From positions 62,001 through 126,000 of the forward strand of contig NZ_BCTF01000001.1 of the NCBI RefSeq assembly GCF_001571145.1: a stretch of DNA of 64,000 nt. The letters run 5' to 3'. Below the pieces are notes generated by a model. That model saw only the letters and a list, made by a program, of their open reading frames with translations, was not told the origin of the DNA and made no database searches. Positions 9,344-17,824 of this stretch are shown in pieces (the first letter of the stretch is position 1; every line of letters starts with the position of its first letter). The stretch is from Hydrogenophaga flava NBRC 102514. Lineage in GTDB: Bacteria; Pseudomonadota; Gammaproteobacteria; Burkholderiales; Burkholderiaceae_C. A program made the translations under genes and the position numbers.

Positions 9344-10903
9344 ATGTCGCGCACCATGACCCAGAACCCGCCCGCCATCCACCCGTCCCGCATCGCCCAC
9401 CCCGGCCTGCGCCAGAAAATCATGTCGGCCGACGCGGCCGCCGCCCAGATCCACCACGGCGACCACGTGGGCATGAGCGGTTTCACCGGCGCGGGCTATC
9501 CCAAGCTGGTGCCCCAGGCCTTGGCGCGTCACATCCAGCAGCAGCACGACGCCGGGCACGAGTTCCGCATCGGCCTGTGGACCGGTGCCTCGACCGCGCC
9601 AGAGCTCGACGGCGCGCTGGCCAAGGTGGGTGGCATGGACATGCGCCTGCCCTACCAGTCCGACCCGACCTGCCGCGCCCGCATCAACGCCGGCGACATG
9701 GCCTACACCGACATCCACCTCTCGCACGTGGCGCAGTACGTGTGGTTCGGCTTCCTCGGCAAACTGAACGTGGCGGTGATCGAGGTCGCCGGCATCCTGG
9801 AGGATGGCCGCCTGATCCCGGCCACCTCGGTCGGCAACAACAAGACCTGGCTGGACCAGGCCGACAAGGTGATCCTGGAAGTCAACCACGGCCACCCTCT
9901 GGCGCTGGAAGGCATGCACGACATCTACTACGGCACCGAGCGCCCGCCGCACCGCAAGCCGATCCCGATGACCGATGCCGGCGACCGCATCGGCACGCCG
10001 TATCTGCACTGCGACCCGGCCAAGGTGATCGCGGTGGTGGAAACAAACCTGCCCGACCGCGACACCCGCTTCGCTGCCCCCGACGAGGCCTCGCGCCGCA
10101 TCGCCGGCCACCTGATGGACTTCTTCCAGAACGAGGTGAAGCAGGGCCGCCTTCCCGAAGACCTGCTGCCGCTGCAGTCGGGCGTGGGCAATATCGCCAA
10201 CGCGGTGCTGGAGAGCCTGAACGACGGCCCCTTCACCGGTCTGCAGGGTTACACCGAGGTGCTGCAGGACGGCATGCTCGCCCTGCTCAAGAGCGGCAAG
10301 ATGCGCATGGCCTCGTCCACCGCCATTTCGCTCTCGGCAGAGGTCATGAAAGAGTTCAACGCGAACCTGGACTTTTACCGCGAGCGCATCGTGCTGCGCC
10401 CACAGGAGATCAGCAACCACCCCGAGGTGATCCGCCGCCTGGGCCTGATCGCCATGAACGGCATGATCGAGGCCGACCTGTACGGCAATGTGAACTCCAC
10501 CCACGTGATGGGCACGCGCATCATGAACGGTATCGGCGGCTCGGGCGACTTCGCGCGCAACGCCTACATCTCCATCTTCATGACGCCGTCCACCGCCAAG
10601 GGCGGCAGCATCAGCTGCATCGTGCCCATGGTCAGCCACGTGGACCACACCGAACACGACGTGCAGATCGTCGTGACCGAACAGGGCCTGGCCGACCTGC
10701 GCGGCCTGTCACCGCGCCAGCGCTCTCGCCTGATCATCGAGCGCTGCGCCCATCCGGACTTTCGGCCCGCGCTGCTGGACTACGTGGAGCGCAGCGAAGC
10801 CAACGCGAAGGCCGGCCACGCTGGCATGCACACGCCGCACCTGCTGGAAGAAGCGCTGAGCTGGCACAGCCGGTACGAGCGCACCGGCAGCATGAAGCCT
10901 TAG
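9344..10903 (+). CDS. Acetyl-CoA hydrolase/transferase family (succinate/acetate CoA transferase type)
   Basis: A 519-residue class I CoA transferase of the Cat1/AarC/Ach1 family, which moves CoA between succinyl-CoA (or propionyl-CoA) and acetate. Recognisable segments are the N-terminal VGMSGFTGAGYPK, the CoA-binding SGVGNIANAVL, GYTEVLQDGM (region of the catalytic glutamate) and the C-terminal MVSHVDHTEHDVQIVVTEQG. The start could be ATG 9344 or the in-frame ATG at 9356 (MTQNPPA); the palindrome directly before 9344 leaves no Shine-Dalgarno there, so 9356 is a real alternative. Its TAG stop overlaps the convergent transporter's stop codon. Confidence 0.9.
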   Translation: MSRTMTQNPPAIHPSRIAHPGLRQKIMSADAAAAQIHHGDHVGMSGFTGAGYPKLVPQALARHIQQQHDAGHEFRIGLWTGASTAPELDGALAKVGGMDMRLPYQSDPTCRARINAGDMAYTDIHLSHVAQYVWFGFLGKLNVAVIEVAGILEDGRLIPATSVGNNKTWLDQADKVILEVNHGHPLALEGMHDIYYGTERPPHRKPIPMTDAGDRIGTPYLHCDPAKVIAVVETNLPDRDTRFAAPDEASRRIAGHLMDFFQNEVKQGRLPEDLLPLQSGVGNIANAVLESLNDGPFTGLQGYTEVLQDGMLALLKSGKMRMASSTAISLSAEVMKEFNANLDFYRERIVLRPQEISNHPEVIRRLGLIAMNGMIEADLYGNVNSTHVMGTRIMNGIGGSGDFARNAYISIFMTPSTAKGGSISCIVPMVSHVDHTEHDVQIVVTEQGLADLRGLSPRQRSRLIIERCAHPDFRPALLDYVERSEANAKAGHAGMHTPHLLEEALSWHSRYERTGSMKP

Positions 10904-12753
10904 TCGGCGCCGGACTGCTGCAAGGCCCACATGCCGGCGTAGGTGCCGCCGCGCGCCACCAGCTCAGCATGTGTGCCGCGCTCCACGATTTCGCCGTGGA
11001 CCAGCACCAGGATCTCGTGCGCGTCGACCACCGTCGACAGCCGGTGCGCGATCACCAGCGAGGTCTTGTTGCGCGCCGCGCTCTTGAGCTCGGCCTGGAT
11101 GGCCCGCTCGTTGGCCGAGTCCAGCGCTGAGGTGGCCTCGTCGAAGATCACGATGGGCGGGTTCTTCAGCAGGGTGCGCGCGATCGCCACGCGCTGCTTC
11201 TCGCCGCCCGAGAGCTTGAGCCCGCGCTCGCCCACCGTCGTCTGGTAACCCTTGGGCAGCTTCTCGATGAAGGCGTGGATGTGGGCCGCCTTGGCCGCCT
11301 CCACCGCCGCGTCGTGCCCGGCATCGGGCCGGCCGTAGAGGATGTTGTATTCGATGCTGTCGTTGAACAGCACCGTGTCCTGCGGCACGATGCCGATGGC
11401 CTGGCGCACGCTGGACTGGGTGACCTCGCGGATGTCCTGGCCGTTGATGGTGATGCGGCCACCGCCGTGGGGACCGCCAGGCTCGTGGTTCGTCACGTCG
11501 TAGAAGCGGTAGAGCAGCCGTGCCAGCGTGCTCTTGCCCGAGCCCGAGGGACCGACCACCGCCACCGTCTTGCCCGCCGGAATCTCGAAGCTGATTCCGT
11601 GCAGGATCTCGCGCGCTGGCTCATAGGAAAAGCGCACGTTCTCGAACCTCAACGCCGGTGGGCCGTCCAGCACCAGCGGCTGAGCGCCCGGCGCGTCGGC
11701 GATTTCTCGCTCCTTCTCCAGCAGCACGAACATCTTGTCCAGGTCGGTCAGGCTCTGCTTGATCTCGCGGTAGAGCACGCCCAGGAACCCCAGCGGGATG
11801 TAGAGCTGGATCATGAAGGCGTTGACCATCACCAGGTCGCCCAGGGTCATGTGCCCGGCGGCCACGCCCTGGGTGGCGCGGTACAGCATCAGCACCAGCG
11901 CCACCGCGATCACCAGCTGCTGCCCGGTGTTGAGCATGGACAGCGTGGTCTGGCTCTTGATGCGCGCCTTGCGCAGCTTCTCCAGCGACTCGTCGTAGCG
12001 CCGTGCCTCGAAGGCCTCGTTGTTGAAGTACTTGACCGTCTCGTAGTTGAGCAGCGAGTCGATGGCCTTGGTCTGGCTGGTGGACTCCAGCTCGTTCATC
12101 TCACGGCGGAACTTGGTGCGCCACTCGGTCACCGTCACCGTGAAGGTGATGTAGAGCACCAGCGCCACCAGCGTGATCCACACGTAGCCCATGTCGAACT
12201 TGGTGCCCAGCAGGGTGAGCACGAACGCGACCTCGATCAGCGTCGGGAAGATGCTGTAGAGCGAATACGAGATCAGCGACTGCACGCCGCGCGTGCCGCG
12301 TTCGATGTCGCGCGTCATGCCGCCGGTCTGGCGCTCCAGGTGGAAGCGCAGGCTCAGCGCGTGCAGGTGGCCGAAGACCTGCAGCGCAATGGAGCGCGTG
12401 GCGCCCTCGGTGGCCTTGGCGAACACCAGCTCGCGCAGCTCGGTGAACACGCTGGTGGACAGGCGCAGCAGGCCGTAGGCCACGATCAGCCCCAGCGGCA
12501 CCACCAGCAGCGCCATGGCGCTGCCGGGTTTGATCGTCATCGCGTCCACCAGCTCCTTGAGCAGCAGCGGCACGCCGACGTTGGCACCCTTGGCGGCCAC
12601 CATGAAGACCAGCGCAGCGATGACGCGCCACTTGTACTGCCAGAGGTAAGGGAACAGGCGGCGCAGCGTCGCCCAGTCGGACCGGGCGGGCTGGGCGACG
12701 CTGTCGGCGGTGGGCGCGGGATAGGCGGCCCGGGATACGGACGAGGGGCGCAT
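10900..12753 (-). CDS. ATM1-type ABC exporter (heavy-metal/glutathione-conjugate type)
   Basis: A 617-residue half-transporter with an N-terminal transmembrane domain (about residues 35-330) and a C-terminal ATPase: Walker A GPSGSGKST, signature LSGGEKQR, Walker B IVIFDEATSALD. Segments such as FHLERQTGGMTRDIERGTRG and NYETVKYFNNE are characteristic of the ABCB7/ATM1 group, which exports glutathione polysulfide or metal-glutathione adducts and supports Fe-S or metal homeostasis. The ATG at 12753 is preferred; a TTG three codons upstream (12762) is possible. It is divergent from the YciA thioesterase with only 37 bases between starts, and convergent with the CoA transferase. Confidence 0.92.
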   Translation of the reverse strand: MRPSSVSRAAYPAPTADSVAQPARSDWATLRRLFPYLWQYKWRVIAALVFMVAAKGANVGVPLLLKELVDAMTIKPGSAMALLVVPLGLIVAYGLLRLSTSVFTELRELVFAKATEGATRSIALQVFGHLHALSLRFHLERQTGGMTRDIERGTRGVQSLISYSLYSIFPTLIEVAFVLTLLGTKFDMGYVWITLVALVLYITFTVTVTEWRTKFRREMNELESTSQTKAIDSLLNYETVKYFNNEAFEARRYDESLEKLRKARIKSQTTLSMLNTGQQLVIAVALVLMLYRATQGVAAGHMTLGDLVMVNAFMIQLYIPLGFLGVLYREIKQSLTDLDKMFVLLEKEREIADAPGAQPLVLDGPPALRFENVRFSYEPAREILHGISFEIPAGKTVAVVGPSGSGKSTLARLLYRFYDVTNHEPGGPHGGGRITINGQDIREVTQSSVRQAIGIVPQDTVLFNDSIEYNILYGRPDAGHDAAVEAAKAAHIHAFIEKLPKGYQTTVGERGLKLSGGEKQRVAIARTLLKNPPIVIFDEATSALDSANERAIQAELKSAARNKTSLVIAHRLSTVVDAHEILVLVHGEIVERGTHAELVARGGTYAGMWALQQSGAD

Positions 12754-12790
12754 GCGGGACAATCGTGGGAGTTTTCAAGAGATTGTGCCC

Positions 12791-13225
12791 ATGTCCTCCG
12801 AATCAAGCCCCCGCCCCCACACCGATCTCCCCGAAGGCCGCGAGCTGGTGCTCAAGGTCATTCCCATGCCGGCCGACACCAACGGCAACGGTGACATCTT
12901 CGGTGGCTGGGTCATGGCCCAGGTCGACCTGGCCGGCGCCGTGCTGCCGGCGCGCTACGTCAAGGGCCGTATGGCGACCGTGGCGGTCAATCAGTTCATC
13001 TTCAAGCAGCCGGTGCGGGTGGGCGACATCCTGAGCTTCTATTCGCACGTCACCCGCGTGGGCAACACCTCGATCACGGTGCAGGTAGAGGTGTTCGCCG
13101 AGCGCTTCTCGGCCCAGGGCCAGTACGTCAAGGTGACCGAGGCCAGCCTGACCTACGTCGCCATCGACCACGAGGGCCGGCCCCGCCCGATCCCGCGCGA
13201 GGGCCTGCCGGCCGGCATGGCCTGA
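12791..13225 (+). CDS. yciA: Acyl-CoA thioesterase, YciA type
   Basis: A 144-residue hot-dog-fold thioesterase. The family signature DTNGNGDIFGGWVMAQVDLA is near residues 23-42, almost identical to E. coli YciA, and carries the catalytic Asp. YciA hydrolyses a broad range of short and medium acyl-CoAs. The ATG at 12791 is preferred over the ATG at 12752, which would make the start codons of the two divergent genes overlap. The 37-base gap contains ACAATC (12759-12764) and its complement GATTGT (12781-12786), which may form a weak hairpin or operator. Confidence 0.92.
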   Translation: MSSESSPRPHTDLPEGRELVLKVIPMPADTNGNGDIFGGWVMAQVDLAGAVLPARYVKGRMATVAVNQFIFKQPVRVGDILSFYSHVTRVGNTSITVQVEVFAERFSAQGQYVKVTEASLTYVAIDHEGRPRPIPREGLPAGMA

Positions 13226-13240
13226 GGCCCTGGCGCAGCG

Positions 13241-14143
13241 TCAGGCGTCGGCCTTCTTGCCGAACAGGCGCTTGATGCCCAGGCCCAGGCCCGCCAGCAG
13301 GAGGATGCCGACTTTGGCGAATTTCGCGACAAACGCGGCGATCACAGCCAGCAGCCCCAGCTTCTTGGCGCCCGCCCCGATCACCAGCGCCGCCAGCCCG
13401 TACTCGGCAACGTGGTCGGTGCTGGCGTTGAAATCTGCATAGCGCTTGCCGTCGACGAAGTTCATCGCATCAAGAAGGGCATGGGCCTCCGACTTGTGGG
13501 CCGGCAATTCATCAAGACCCGTCACCAGGTTCATGCTGAAGTAGCCCTCGCGGCCGAGCACGTAGGTGTTGTAGTTCACCCCCAGGTCCTCTTCGCTGTC
13601 GCTGCCCTTGTCGCGCGACTTCATGGCCCACACCAGTCGGTGCGTGGCCACGTCGTAGGCGGGCGGCTGCGCCCAGCCGAGGATTTCCATTTCGGCCACA
13701 CCCATCTTGGCGCGTTCCTTGTTGTTCTCCTCCGTGCCTTCGCGGTAGCTGGTGAGCAGGTCGTCGGCGTTCCATTCCTTGGCGTCGTCGTCCTTGATGT
13801 AGCCGGAGTCCTCGTAGCGCACGGTCATGAACCAGCCCGCGTTGTCGTCGGCCGGGAAGATCAGGCCCTGCAATCTCGGGTCTTCGCCGGGGTTGCCCAT
13901 GGCATTGAGCAGCTTGGTCGCGTGCGGCTGGGGGATGAACACCCTGTCCGCCGGCAGCTTGAGCACGGCCTGCCCGGCCAGGGTGATGTCCGCTGGTCCG
14001 TTCTGGGCCGCCTGGCGGGCCACCTCCCAGGGGTCGTCGGCCTTGGGTGCGGCCTGCTGAGCACGGGCCTGCGGCGCCATGGACAACACCCAAAGACCCC
14101 ACATCAGGGCCAGCAGGCCCCGCCACACAGTTGTGTTCCTCAT
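13241..14143 (-). CDS. DUF2167 domain-containing membrane-anchored protein
   Basis: A 300-residue exported protein of the DUF2167 family. A signal peptide (residues 1-28, ending QARA-QQ) is followed by a periplasmic domain with GDSE-like motifs around DDNAGWFMTVRYEDSGYIKD and VNYNTYVLGREGYFSMNLV, and a C-terminal hydrophobic region (about 250-285) that anchors it to the membrane, ending in Lys-rich residues. Function unknown. It is convergent with yciA and expressed from its own promoter at 14210-14237. Confidence 0.88.
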   Translation of the reverse strand: MRNTTVWRGLLALMWGLWVLSMAPQARAQQAAPKADDPWEVARQAAQNGPADITLAGQAVLKLPADRVFIPQPHATKLLNAMGNPGEDPRLQGLIFPADDNAGWFMTVRYEDSGYIKDDDAKEWNADDLLTSYREGTEENNKERAKMGVAEMEILGWAQPPAYDVATHRLVWAMKSRDKGSDSEEDLGVNYNTYVLGREGYFSMNLVTGLDELPAHKSEAHALLDAMNFVDGKRYADFNASTDHVAEYGLAALVIGAGAKKLGLLAVIAAFVAKFAKVGILLLAGLGLGIKRLFGKKADA

Positions 14144-14209
14144 CGCTTTTTCCCTCCACAGTGCTTCTTGGTTGACGGGTCGTTCGGGCTCTGCCCGATC
14201 CCGCGAAGC

Positions 14210-14237
14210 AGTATAGGAGCCACCCGTTCGGCGTCAG
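14210..14237 (-). promoter_or_regulatory. Sigma-70 promoter of the DUF2167 gene
   Basis: On the minus strand TATACT (14215-14210) is a near-perfect -10 hexamer with CTGACG (14237-14232) 16 bases upstream. The start codon is about 67 bases downstream (14143), giving a short leader. The -35 is only fair, hence moderate confidence. Confidence 0.5.
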
Positions 14238-14255
14238 GCCACCACCGCCCGCCGT

Positions 14256-14993
14256 TCAGCGCGGCCAGCGTTCGCGCCAGCGGCCGTAGATGTGTTCCGC
14301 CAGCGCCTGGCTGGCGGCCAGGTGCCGTCGGGTGCCCTCTCGCATCACCTCAGGCGTCTGCACGGTGGCCGGATGCGCCGCGCAGGCCGGGGCGTAGCCG
14401 GCGCCTGGCACCGCGATCCAGTCCTCGACCTTGCGTTCGGTGATCTCGATGTGGAACTGCATCGCCAGGTGCTGGCGCAGCGCGAAGGCCTGGTGCCGGC
14501 AGGCTGGTGAGCCGGCGATGAGTTGCGCGCCCGGCGGCAGTTCGGTGAAGCTGTCGTAGTGCCACTGGTAGACCGTCGCCTCCGGCGCGTCGCCCAGCCA
14601 TTCGCGCGCCGCCGCGCTGCCGTCGTGGCGCATGGGCAGCCAGCCGATCTCCGGGGTGTCGAGCGTCCGCACACGGCCGCCGAAGGCGCGCGCGATGAGC
14701 TGGCCGCCCAGGCAGTGACCGATCACCGGGATGCCCAGCGCATCGGCCTCGCGGATCAGGGCCTCGGCCTGGCGCAGGCTGGGGCGGTCGTCGTTGGCGC
14801 TCCAGGCGCCACCCAGCACGGCCAGGCCTTTCAGGCCCCGCACCGTCGCCGGGTAGGCCTCGCCCGCCTCGGTGCAGCGCACGCACCAGCGCACGCCCTG
14901 CGCATCAAGCCAGTCGCCCAGGTGGCCCGGGCCGTCTTCGTGCAGGTGCTGGAGCACCAGCACCTCGGTGTCGTGGGGAATCGCAGCGTTCAT
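14256..14993 (-). CDS. Class I glutamine amidotransferase
   Basis: A 245-residue class I GATase. The nucleophile cysteine is in IGHCLGGQL and the His-Glu pair in MQFHIEIT, completing the Cys-His-Glu triad that releases ammonia from glutamine. The N-terminal LVLQHLHEDGPGHLGDWL is typical of stand-alone GMP-synthase-like amidotransferases in Burkholderiales, which are often attached to catabolic clusters as gamma-glutamyl hydrolases or of unknown role. It follows the enoyl-CoA hydratase by 52 bases on the same strand and may be the last gene of the leftward arm of locus A. The longer upstream frame only covers that hydratase. Confidence 0.85.
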   Translation of the reverse strand: MNAAIPHDTEVLVLQHLHEDGPGHLGDWLDAQGVRWCVRCTEAGEAYPATVRGLKGLAVLGGAWSANDDRPSLRQAEALIREADALGIPVIGHCLGGQLIARAFGGRVRTLDTPEIGWLPMRHDGSAAAREWLGDAPEATVYQWHYDSFTELPPGAQLIAGSPACRHQAFALRQHLAMQFHIEITERKVEDWIAVPGAGYAPACAAHPATVQTPEVMREGTRRHLAASQALAEHIYGRWRERWPR

Positions 14994-15045
14994 GGCCGGG
15001 ATGATCGCCAGCCGGTCGGCCCGGCGGAGGGCCAATCCGCGCCGC

Positions 15046-15840
15046 TCAGAAGGTGCCGTGGCGGCCTTCGCCAGCCGCGAAGCGCACCGCGCCCTCCAGC
15101 GCATCGGGAATGCGCGCCCGGCCGCGCTGCCACTCCTGCTGCAGCGCCTCGCCCAGCGGCAGGTCCCACTGCGCGTGCGCACTCTCGCGGTCGGCGCGCA
15201 TCGTGGCCTGCGGGAAGGCGGCGAGCTGCCGCGCCAGCATGATGGCGGCTTCGCGCGCCTGTCCGGTGGGCACCACGCGGTTGGCCAGACCCATCTGCAG
15301 CGCCTCGGCCGCCTCGACCTTGCGGCCGGTGAGGATCAGGTCCATCGCATGGCCCATGCCGATCAGGCGCGGCAGGCGCACCGTGCCGCCGTCGATCAGC
15401 GGCACGCCGAAGCGCCGGCAGTAGACACCGAAGTAGGCGTCGTCTTCCATCACCCGCAGATCGCACCACAGCGCCAGCTCCATGCCGCCCGCCACCGCCG
15501 CGCCGCTGACGGCCGCGATCACCGGCTTGGACAGGCGCAGGCGCGACGGCCCCATGGGGCCGATGGCGCGGGCGTCGTCGCTGTGGAAGTCCAGCGCGTC
15601 CAGGCCCGACGCACCACCCGAGGCCGCCAGGCGAGCGCCGTGCTGCAGGTCCCAGCCGGCGCAGAAGTGACCGTGCGCACCGTGGAACACCGCGACCCTG
15701 GCGGCCGGGTCGTCCTCGAAGGCCAGGAAGGCGGCGTGCAGCGCCTGCGCGGTGTCGCCATCGACGGCATTGCGCACCTCGGGGCGGTTGAGCGTGACGA
15801 CGTGGATGTCGTCGATCACCTCGGTGGTGACAGCCGTCAT
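15046..15840 (-). CDS. Enoyl-CoA hydratase/isomerase family protein (locus A)
   Basis: A 264-residue crotonase-fold enzyme. The oxyanion-hole segments are HGHFCAGWDL and AAVSGAAVAGGMELALWCDL. The canonical first catalytic glutamate position in the segment after GGTVRLPRLIG seems to lack the usual Glu pair of strict hydratases, so isomerase, hydratase or another crotonase reaction is possible. It starts in an ATGA overlap with the small AtuA-like subunit (start 15840), so it is translationally coupled to the AtuA pair. An AtuE-like (isohexenylglutaconyl-CoA hydratase) role is possible but locus B carries a second candidate. Confidence 0.85.
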   Translation of the reverse strand: MTAVTTEVIDDIHVVTLNRPEVRNAVDGDTAQALHAAFLAFEDDPAARVAVFHGAHGHFCAGWDLQHGARLAASGGASGLDALDFHSDDARAIGPMGPSRLRLSKPVIAAVSGAAVAGGMELALWCDLRVMEDDAYFGVYCRRFGVPLIDGGTVRLPRLIGMGHAMDLILTGRKVEAAEALQMGLANRVVPTGQAREAAIMLARQLAAFPQATMRADRESAHAQWDLPLGEALQQEWQRGRARIPDALEGAVRFAAGEGRHGTF

Positions 15841-16220
15841 GCCTGCTCTCCCCACAAGCCCACACGCGGCTCATTCAATGCCGCCTGAAGCTCGTCTTCC
15901 GACACCTCGATCTCCATGCGCAACAGCGCCCCCGCCATCGACTTGCCCAGGTTGTCCAGCCGCAGGTTGCGGGCGCCGCCGCCCTGCAGCGCGCCCTTGA
16001 GCACCAGCTTGAGCGCGAGGATGTTGGGCAGCGGCCAGCGGTCCACCTCGCCCGGCAGCCAGGGCACGAAGTGCTGCCGCACCCGTTCGGCCGTGACCTC
16101 GCGTTCGAGGATGCGGTAACCGGCCTCGTTCCAGGCGAACAGCCCGAAGTCGACCCAGTCGGCCTTGTCGCCGCTGCGCGCATGGGCGATGCGGACCAGG
16201 GGTATGCGGACTCCGTTCAT
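15837..16220 (-). CDS. AtuA C-terminal-domain protein (small subunit)
   Basis: A 127-residue protein starting MNGVRIPLVRIAHARSGDK and containing FGLFAWNEAGYRIL and LPNILALKLVLKGALQGGG. It matches the C-terminal ferredoxin-fold-like domain found fused to the DUF1446 domain in single-chain AtuA proteins. Here it is a separate gene, linked by ATGA overlaps to the large subunit upstream and to the enoyl-CoA hydratase downstream. The likely role is to form a complex with the upstream AtuA domain in CoA-ester or terpenoid catabolism; the biochemical function of AtuA is itself not settled. Confidence 0.82.
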   Translation of the reverse strand: MNGVRIPLVRIAHARSGDKADWVDFGLFAWNEAGYRILEREVTAERVRQHFVPWLPGEVDRWPLPNILALKLVLKGALQGGGARNLRLDNLGKSMAGALLRMEIEVSEDELQAALNEPRVGLWGEQA

Positions 16221-17617
16221 GCGGCACCTCCCAGCATCTCGACCCGCACATTGGGCTCCACCTCCGTCCGAGGGATCAGCGTCGGCCAGATGCCCAGCAG
16301 CTCGCTGGTGTTGTGCAGCCCGGTGAAGCCGCAGGTGTAGGCCGGGCCGCTCAGGCCGATCCAGGGGAACAGGCGGCCGAAGCCGTCGGCGGCGGCCTTC
16401 ACGTTCGTGCGCAGCACCAGCCGCGTCCAGATCTCGTTCATCTGGTTGAGCTGCTCCGGGGGCGGCAGCGGCGCCAGCGGGCCGTGCGCCGAGTTCAGGC
16501 CCGGGTATTCCACGTACAGCTCCTCGTGCGGCACGCGACGCTCGGCCAGCTGGGTGCGGATGGTGGCAATGGCCGCCTGAGACTTGTCCCAGGCGTCGGG
16601 CCACGAAAAGCCCCAGGTGACCTCGGCCTTGAAGCCGTCGCCGAAGCCGGCGACCACCTTGAGCTGGTCGCCCGGCGCCGTGCCGCGCGCCCCGGTCAGC
16701 CGCACCCGGTCGTGGCCCTCGTCGTGCAGGTGGATGCCGCCTATGTCCAGCACCACGTCGGGCGAGCGGTAGGCGTGCGGGTCGTGCACCTCGTACAGCA
16801 GCTGCTGGCGCACGGTGTCGAAGTTGACCCGCCCACCCGTGCCGGGCGCCTTGGTGATGAGAGCGGTGCCGTCGTTCCACACCTCGGCGATGGGAAAGCC
16901 GATGTGGGCCAGATCGGGAATCGCCTTCCAGGCTTCCTGGCTGCCGAAGTTGCCGCCGCTGCCCTGGCCGGAACATTCGAGCAGATGGCCGACGGTCAGG
17001 CCCTGCGCCAGCCTGTCCAGCCCGGCGGCGTCGGTGGCCTTCAGGTCCCAGCCGAGGTGATGGGCAATGGGGCCGAGGAACAGCGCAGCGTCGGCCACGC
17101 GGCCGGTGATCACGATGTCCGCCCCCCGGTCCAGCGCCTGCACGATGGGCGCGGCGCCGAGGTAGGCGTTGCCGAACACCAGCTGCTCGCGCACCGCCGA
17201 CACCGGCTCCCCCGTGAACAGGTGGGCCAGCGCCGCGTCGGACACGGAGGCGTCGAGCAACCGCGGCAACACGTCGTCGCCCGTCACCACGGCGATGCGC
17301 GGCGCCATGCCCCTGGCCGCCAGCGCGGCCTGCACCGCCTGCGCGGCACCCTGTGGGTTGAGGCCGCCCGCGTTGCAGACGAAGCGCACGCCGCGCGCCT
17401 GCATCAGCGGCCACAGCCGCAGCAGCATCGGCACCACGTCGCGGGCGTAGCCCAGCGACGGGTCGCGCTGCCGGTCTTTCTGCAGGATGGCCAGGGTGAG
17501 TTCGGCCAGGTGGTCGCTGGCGATGAACTGCACATCGCCACGTTCGATGCTGGCGACCACGGGCTCCCAGTGGTCGCCATAAAAGCCGAGACCGGCGCCG
17601 ATGCGGATGGACTTCAT
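16217..17617 (-). CDS. Acyclic terpene utilisation AtuA family protein (DUF1446 domain)
   Basis: A 466-residue protein of the AtuA/DUF1446 family, with the family segments VRFVCNAGGLNPQ, GADIVITGRVADAALFLGPI and HLLECSGQGSGGNF. In Pseudomonas the atuA gene belongs to the citronellol/geraniol degradation operon; related genes occur with other branched acyl-CoA pathways. It starts at ATG 17617 (MKSIRIGAGLGFYGDHWEP); the frame extends 21 codons upstream, but those codons would cover the operator at 17641-17675. It is the first gene of a leftward operon with the small subunit and enoyl-CoA hydratase, divergent from livH. Confidence 0.88.
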   Translation of the reverse strand: MKSIRIGAGLGFYGDHWEPVVASIERGDVQFIASDHLAELTLAILQKDRQRDPSLGYARDVVPMLLRLWPLMQARGVRFVCNAGGLNPQGAAQAVQAALAARGMAPRIAVVTGDDVLPRLLDASVSDAALAHLFTGEPVSAVREQLVFGNAYLGAAPIVQALDRGADIVITGRVADAALFLGPIAHHLGWDLKATDAAGLDRLAQGLTVGHLLECSGQGSGGNFGSQEAWKAIPDLAHIGFPIAEVWNDGTALITKAPGTGGRVNFDTVRQQLLYEVHDPHAYRSPDVVLDIGGIHLHDEGHDRVRLTGARGTAPGDQLKVVAGFGDGFKAEVTWGFSWPDAWDKSQAAIATIRTQLAERRVPHEELYVEYPGLNSAHGPLAPLPPPEQLNQMNEIWTRLVLRTNVKAAADGFGRLFPWIGLSGPAYTCGFTGLHNTSELLGIWPTLIPRTEVEPNVRVEMLGGAA

Positions 17618-17640
17618 GCGGCCAGCATACGGGCATTCCC

Positions 17641-17675
17641 TATTTTTGCAAAGCGATTGCTTGCTGAAAATAAGG
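17641..17675. promoter_or_regulatory. Predicted AtuR-like TetR operator, copy A
   Basis: An AT-rich 35-bp element in otherwise GC-rich DNA. Its core AAGCGATTGCTT (17651-17662) is a 10-of-12 palindrome, flanked by a T-rich tract on the left and GAAAATAAGG on the right. The whole 35 bp matches the reverse complement of 50809-50843, upstream of the TetR gene, at 32 of 35 positions. It lies 23 bases from the AtuA start codon and 149 bases before livH, so it could control both divergent arms. Confidence 0.75.
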
Positions 17676-17824
17676 CACATAAAACCTGCCGCCTGCGCGA
17701 CTCGGGCTCGGGTCTACCCTGACGCCGGTTTCAGGCAAGGCCGATATAAAACCCGCACGACAGCTGGACCCTGCGCCACAGCATTTGCAGCGCCCTGTGT
17801 CCACAACAACAAAGGAGACAGTGC

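Noticed and set aside
12752..12790. Earlier ATG for the YciA gene
   Set aside because: It would overlap the start codon of the divergent exporter; YciA proteins begin close to the 12791 ATG.
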